Shown: positions 6,262 through 9,565 of the stretch, one piece after another
How the letters are laid out: every line of letters starts with the position of its first letter
How positions within the stretch are numbered: position 1 is the stretch's first letter
DNA from: DATACZ01 sp036258795
GTDB taxonomy: Bacteria; Actinomycetota; CADDZG01; JAHWKV01
Length of the DNA: 9,565 nucleotides
NCBI GenBank assembly: GCA_036258795.1
Contig: DATACZ010000007.1
Coordinates: 1 to 9,565 of the forward strand
Reading direction: 5' to 3'
Notes under the pieces: model-generated
What the model was told of the DNA's origin: nothing
What the model saw: only the letters and a program-made list of their open reading frames with translations
Databases searched by the model: none
Position numbers and translations under genes: made by a program

Positions 6262-8145
6262 ATGTGGATAAATCGGGGTAGTCGGCTCGGCATGCTGGAC
6301 GGCCTGCGCGGCCTGGCGCTGGCCGCCGTCGTCGTCTACCACGTTGCCCCCTTCACTTTTCGCGGAGGCTTCCTGGGGGTCGAGGTTTTCTTCGTGCTGT
6401 CGGGATTCCTGCTATCCAGCCTGCTGCTTGGAGAGGTAGCCAGAACAGGCCGTATCCAGCGAAGAGCCTATGCCGCGCGTAGGCTGTCGCGGCTTGGGCC
6501 GGCTCTCGTCTGCGTGCTCCTGGGGCTGGTCATTGTCGCCCCACGCGTAGCTCCGGATGACGTTCATCGCCTGGGCGGCGACATCATCTCCTCCTTGGCG
6601 GGTCTGACGAACTGGCACCTCATCCAGGATGGGAACTCATACTTCGCCCAGTCGGGTCGTCCCCCGTTGGTTCGCCACATGTGGTCGATAGCCGTTGAGG
6701 TGCAGTTTTACCTGCTATGCCCCTTCATCGTCGGGTGGCTTGCCCGGCGCAAGCACCACCACGCTATGGGGCTGCTGGCCCTTGGAATAGCTGCCTCCGC
6801 AGTGGGCATGGCTTTTCTGTATCAGAGCCCCGACCCGTCCAGGGCCTACTACGGAACCGACACCCGGGTCGGCGCCCTGCTGGCAGGGGTCCTCCTGGCG
6901 TTCATGCTCGAACGTATACCTTCTAATGGTCGAGCTCATCGCCGTGGGACCTCCTGGAGCGTCCACGCGGGCCTACTGGCCCTCGGGGGCCTGGCCTACC
7001 TGGTGGCGGTAGCCGACGACCGTGCCCGATGGCTCTATCCCCTTGGATTTCTGGCCACCCAGGCCACCACCATGCTGGTAATCGCCGGGGGTCTCCGACC
7101 CGGCTACCTCGGGACCATGCTCGAGAGAAAGCCGCTGATGTGGCTCGGCAAGCGTTCGTACGGTATCTACCTGTGGCATTGGCCGGCGGTGGCACTGATG
7201 AGGCCGGGAATCGACGTCAGCTGGCCACCATTCGTCACGGGCGCAATCAGCATCATCATTGCGGTTGCATTGGGTGGTCTCTCCTACCGCTTCGTGGAAC
7301 GCCCCTTCATGACCCGCAAACCGGCCCACTCGTCTCGCCTGGTGCTGTGGCGGCGGATCATGCGCCCTGCTGCCTCCGTGGCAGCGCTGGTTCCGCTGGT
7401 TGCCTTGTCACTTCAGCTACCCGCCGTTGACCCCGTTGCGGCGAGTCTTCGAGAGGGCGAACGAGTCATATCGCGCCAATCCGCGCCCCCTCCGGAGCTT
7501 CCACCGTTTGCTTTGACGGCGTCCATGCCCTCTCCGGCGCCGGTTCAGCCCTCGCCTCCTCCTCTGCCGGCGCAACCCAACGCTGCCCCGCTGACCGACC
7601 TTCGCGTCACCGCGATAGGGGACTCGGTCATGGTGGGTGCAGCCGGGGCCCTCCAGGACAGGCTCGGGCCGAGGGGCTACATCGATGCCCACCTGGGCCG
7701 TCAGTTCAACGAGCAGCTGGCGGTGGTTCGTAGCCTTCGCCAGCAAAGCAGGTTGGGTGATGTGGTCGTCGCGCACTTTGGCAACAATGGTCCGGTAAAA
7801 GCCAGCCAGGTCGACCAGCTGATGGCCGAGCTGACGGAGGTCCCTCACGTGGTGCTGGTCACAGTCCGTGTGCACAAGCCATGGCAGGATTCCGTGAACC
7901 GTATCTACGCCGAGGCCGCCACGCGCTTTCCAGCCATCAAGGTCGCCGACTGGCACGGCCGAAGCGCCGGACATCTGGAGTGGTTCCAGAGCGACGGAAC
8001 TCATCTAAAGCCGAAAGGAGCTCAGGCGTATGCGGATATGATCGCAGAGCACTTGCCTCACTCGTCCACGCCTGAAGCCGCCCCGCCACCGCCCCATCCC
8101 GGCTGGCCTCTCCAGCCGCCTCCTCCGCCTCCGGCCGGGCCCTAG
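6262..8145 (+). CDS. OatA-like O-acyltransferase: acyltransferase-3 membrane domain fused to SGNH domain
   Basis: This two-domain envelope enzyme would move acyl (usually acetyl) groups across the membrane and attach them to an extracellular glycan such as peptidoglycan or a surface polysaccharide. Residues 10-350 are the acyltransferase-3 domain: LDGLRGLA (12-19), catalytic His27 (VVYHVAP), GVEVFFVLSGFL (39-50), WSIAVEVQFYLL (141-152; usual AVEEQFY has Val for the second Glu), GKRSYGIYLWHWP (296-308) and SYRFVERP (341-348), with about ten helices. An eleventh helix (370-386) leads to a Pro-rich linker (409-443). The SGNH domain (446-600) has GDS with Ser455, GNN (507-509) and DGTH with Asp578/His581, a complete catalytic set. 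A proline-rich tail (604-627) follows. The start is limited by an in-frame TGA just upstream; ATG 6292 is an alternative, and no strong Shine-Dalgarno is seen. The downstream RlpA-type gene also acts at the wall. Confidence 0.92.
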   Translation: MWINRGSRLGMLDGLRGLALAAVVVYHVAPFTFRGGFLGVEVFFVLSGFLLSSLLLGEVARTGRIQRRAYAARRLSRLGPALVCVLLGLVIVAPRVAPDDVHRLGGDIISSLAGLTNWHLIQDGNSYFAQSGRPPLVRHMWSIAVEVQFYLLCPFIVGWLARRKHHHAMGLLALGIAASAVGMAFLYQSPDPSRAYYGTDTRVGALLAGVLLAFMLERIPSNGRAHRRGTSWSVHAGLLALGGLAYLVAVADDRARWLYPLGFLATQATTMLVIAGGLRPGYLGTMLERKPLMWLGKRSYGIYLWHWPAVALMRPGIDVSWPPFVTGAISIIIAVALGGLSYRFVERPFMTRKPAHSSRLVLWRRIMRPAASVAALVPLVALSLQLPAVDPVAASLREGERVISRQSAPPPELPPFALTASMPSPAPVQPSPPPLPAQPNAAPLTDLRVTAIGDSVMVGAAGALQDRLGPRGYIDAHLGRQFNEQLAVVRSLRQQSRLGDVVVAHFGNNGPVKASQVDQLMAELTEVPHVVLVTVRVHKPWQDSVNRIYAEAATRFPAIKVADWHGRSAGHLEWFQSDGTHLKPKGAQAYADMIAEHLPHSSTPEAAPPPPHPGWPLQPPPPPPAGP

Positions 8146-8175
8146 TCAGGGATCCACGTTACCGATAGCTGATCC

Positions 8176-8204
8176 TTGCTATGTCTTGGCACCGTTGATA
8201 GCGT
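8176..8204 (+). promoter_or_regulatory. Candidate promoter for the RlpA-like gene
   Basis: TTGCTA (8176-8181) and TAGCGT (8199-8204) are separated by 17 nt. Initiation near 8211 would leave about 20 nt before the ATG at 8233. The 87-bp gap also allows read-through from the acyltransferase gene, as no strong terminator is visible there. Confidence 0.25.
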
Positions 8205-8232
8205 CCCCGCGGTGAGCCTCCGGCCTGAGCAC

Positions 8233-9351
8233 ATGCTCATGTCGCTTCCCCGTTTTGTTGTTGCGTCGATAACTCTTACTGTCGCGGTGGCCGTGATTCC
8301 CGTTCACAACGCCAAGGGGCAGGCAGGGGGCGATCTTGCAGCAGTACGCCGGCAGCTGTCCGCCGCCAATCAGGAGTCCACGCAGGTACTGAATGAGATC
8401 AAGGCCCTCGATGCTCGCATCTTTGAGGTTGGGCGAAGCATCGCCAGAGATGAGCGGGAGGTCGGCCGGCTCCAGGGTGGCGTAAGAGCCACTGAGGCGC
8501 ACATCATTCAGCTGGAGGGCCAAATGCAGGCGCTCAAAAGGTCAACAAATGCCCGGGCGCGCCGCATCTACAAGAACGGCCCTGCGGCCATCCTCGCCAC
8601 CCTGTTCTCCGCCCAGACCTTTGACGACATGCCGCGCCTTCGGATCTTCTGGGAGATCGTCTCCGAGAAAGACAACAAGACCATCCTGGACTCATCCCGC
8701 CTAAGAGACGACCTTGCCGGTGAAAGGGTGCGACTCGTCGGCCAGGCCAAGAATCTGGCCGCCCGAGCTGCCGGGCTGGAGAGGCTTAGGGATGGCCTCC
8801 GAGAAGACAGGGAAAAGCGCGGTGCCAAGCTGGTCCAGCTACGAACGGCGATCGAGAAGGCCGTAGCCGCCGAGAAGGCGATCCTGGCCGCGAGGGCAGC
8901 AGCCGTGAAGGTGCCCACGGGGTCGTGCTCCCCGGGTGGTGCCCGCCAGGAAGCTGCCGACCGCAGGCTAGCCACACTGCTCGACTGGTACGCGCCTGCC
9001 GCGGGAAGCGAGCCGTTCATGCCGCGCAAACTTGGCTCGACCGGGATCGTAACGACCGGTTCTGCTTCGTGGTATGGGCCCGGGTTCGACGGTTGCAGAT
9101 CCTCCAGCGGAGCCACCTTCCGAGCCAACCAAATGACCGCTGCCAGCTTGAGCTTGCCCCTCGGTACGCTGCTGAAGGTCACCCGCGGCGGACGAGCGGT
9201 CGTAGTGGTAATAACCGACAGGGGACCCTATGTGGCCGGAAGGGTTCTGGACCTCTCCAAGGCGGCAGCCCAGGCTATTGGGATGTCCGGTATTGGGGAC
9301 GTGAACATGGAGATACTTCTTCCAAAGGAGCCGGCCCCCTCGTTTCCTTAG
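8233..9351 (+). CDS. Secreted coiled-coil protein with C-terminal RlpA-like double-psi beta-barrel
   Basis: This is an exported cell-wall protein of 372 residues from ATG 8233. Residues 1-31 are a signal peptide (hydrophobic VVASITLTVAVAVIPV, then AKGQA). Residues 34-106 and 141-226 are long Ala/Glu/Arg-rich coiled coils, joined by RRIYKNGPAAILATLFSA (110-127), which is typical of the CwlO/PcsB N-terminal domain that is held and activated by FtsEX. Residues 276-364 are the RlpA-type barrel: GSASWYGPGFDG (276-287), TAASLSLPLGT (302-312), ITDRGPYVAGRVLDLS (327-342). RlpA is a lytic transglycosylase for peptide-free glycan strands. Here the Glu of the usual SGE and the His of TAAH are replaced by Ala294 and Ser305, while Asp329 of DRGP remains, so classical activity is doubtful. 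GTG 8212 and ATG 8239 are other starts; a TTG at 8176 would spoil the signal peptide. It may bind or remodel septal peptidoglycan. Confidence 0.86.
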   Translation: MLMSLPRFVVASITLTVAVAVIPVHNAKGQAGGDLAAVRRQLSAANQESTQVLNEIKALDARIFEVGRSIARDEREVGRLQGGVRATEAHIIQLEGQMQALKRSTNARARRIYKNGPAAILATLFSAQTFDDMPRLRIFWEIVSEKDNKTILDSSRLRDDLAGERVRLVGQAKNLAARAAGLERLRDGLREDREKRGAKLVQLRTAIEKAVAAEKAILAARAAAVKVPTGSCSPGGARQEAADRRLATLLDWYAPAAGSEPFMPRKLGSTGIVTTGSASWYGPGFDGCRSSSGATFRANQMTAASLSLPLGTLLKVTRGGRAVVVVITDRGPYVAGRVLDLSKAAAQAIGMSGIGDVNMEILLPKEPAPSFP

Positions 9352-9394
9352 CGCCTCAAGGAGTCAAGCTGTCCGGATTAGCGTCCCAAGGAGT
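9348..9394 (+). repeat. Pair of 17-bp direct repeats at the end of the RlpA-like gene
   Basis: TTAGCGCCTCAAGGAGT (9348-9364) and TTAGCGTCCCAAGGAGT (9378-9394) agree at 15 of 17 bases, 30 bp apart. The first copy contains the stop codon of the RlpA-like gene. Each holds AAGGAG, a ribosome-binding-like core, but no suitably spaced start codon follows either copy, so a role in translation is not supported. Confidence 0.7.
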
Positions 9395-9426
9395 TGGGTA
9401 GGTGCCAGCCGAGGCGTACCAGACGC

Positions 9427-9438
9427 GCGCTCAAGCGC
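9427..9438. promoter_or_regulatory. Palindrome GCGCT-CA-AGCGC upstream of last gene
   Basis: This is a perfect 5-bp inverted repeat with a 2-bp centre, 18 bp before the start codon at 9457. It is too tight for a normal RNA hairpin loop and better fits a small operator, or chance in GC-rich DNA. Confidence 0.2.
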
Positions 9439-9443
9439 TCGAT

Positions 9444-9451
9444 GGAGGAGG
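9444..9451 (+). promoter_or_regulatory. Strong ribosome binding site GGAGGAGG
   Basis: This is a near-perfect anti-16S match, 5 nt before the ATG at 9457. It decides that start over the in-frame ATG at 9442, which lies too close to the site and has none of its own. Confidence 0.75.
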
Positions 9452-9456
9452 TGGCC

Positions 9457-9565
9457 ATGGAAACTGAATTGGGTAGGGCTGCCGCAATTAACGAAGCGTA
9501 TCCGGTGTCGACTGACGACCTCGTTTGGGCAGAATCCGAATCGCCGGAGCCGGAAGAGATGAGCC
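9457..9565 (+). CDS. Start of an unidentified acidic protein, truncated by window edge
   Basis: Thirty-six codons are visible with no stop. The visible N-terminus is METELGRAAAINEAY, followed by an acidic stretch rich in Asp, Glu, Ser and Pro (TDDLVWAESESPEPEEM). It has no signal peptide or membrane segment so far and looks like a cytosolic, partly disordered N-terminal tail. The strong Shine-Dalgarno argues for a real, well-translated gene. It lies 105 bp after the RlpA-like gene on the same strand and could be co-transcribed with it. Nothing visible identifies the family. An ATG five codons upstream (9442) and a TTG at 9394 are in-frame but weaker starts. Confidence 0.6.
   Translation, partial: METELGRAAAINEAYPVSTDDLVWAESESPEPEEMS

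Noticed and set aside
8140..8151. CCCT-AGTC-AGGG hairpin at the stop of the acyltransferase gene
   Set aside because: The stem is only 4 bp with no T-tract, too weak to call a terminator.

Overview
The window is about 9.6 kb of GC-rich (roughly 60% or more), densely coding bacterial chromosome. It carries eight readable protein genes, plus the first codons of a ninth at the right edge. Several gene types are common in Actinomycetota and related soil lineages: a GH13 alpha-glucosidase, a winged-helix regulator with C-terminal cysteines, an OatA-like acyltransferase joined to an SGNH domain, and an RlpA barrel behind a CwlO/PcsB-type coiled coil. I see no rRNA, tRNA, CRISPR array, transposase, integrase or phage gene. 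The phylum is inferred from gene style only.

Layout, left to right. A GH13 alpha-glucosidase lacking its N-terminus (2-1513, +) converges on a phytoene-desaturase/CrtISO-like flavoprotein (1527-3170, -). That gene is divergent from a four-helix DUF2231 membrane protein (3281-3841, +), with a 110-bp shared promoter region containing a TAAGAC-N12-GTCTTA inverted repeat. The DUF2231 gene converges on a small cytosolic protein (3883-4350, -) built of two nearly identical 75-residue ubiquitin-like (beta-grasp) units, the last ending in Lys-Arg-Gly. Divergent from it is a winged-helix regulator with four C-terminal cysteines (4601-5311, +). The regulator shares overlapping stop codons with a convergent DedA/VTT-like membrane protein (5308-5964, -). 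After a 297-bp gap come two cell-envelope genes in the same direction: an 11-TM-type acyltransferase with an extracytoplasmic SGNH esterase domain (6262-8145) and a secreted coiled-coil/RlpA double-psi beta-barrel protein (8233-9351). A ninth gene with a near-ideal ribosome binding site starts at 9457 and runs off the end.

The first seven genes alternate strand one by one, so most of this window is single-gene units and not an operon. Linked function is best supported for the last two complete genes, since both act outside the membrane on the cell wall or surface glycans. Regulatory links are possible across the two short divergent regions (CrtISO-like/DUF2231 and ubiquitin-like/winged-helix).

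The most interesting item is the tandem ubiquitin-like protein. It resembles the bacterial multiubiquitin proteins that usually sit beside E1 (ThiF), E2 and JAB peptidase genes, but no such partner is visible here. It faces a regulator whose cysteine arrangement recalls Fe-S sensing SufR-type proteins.
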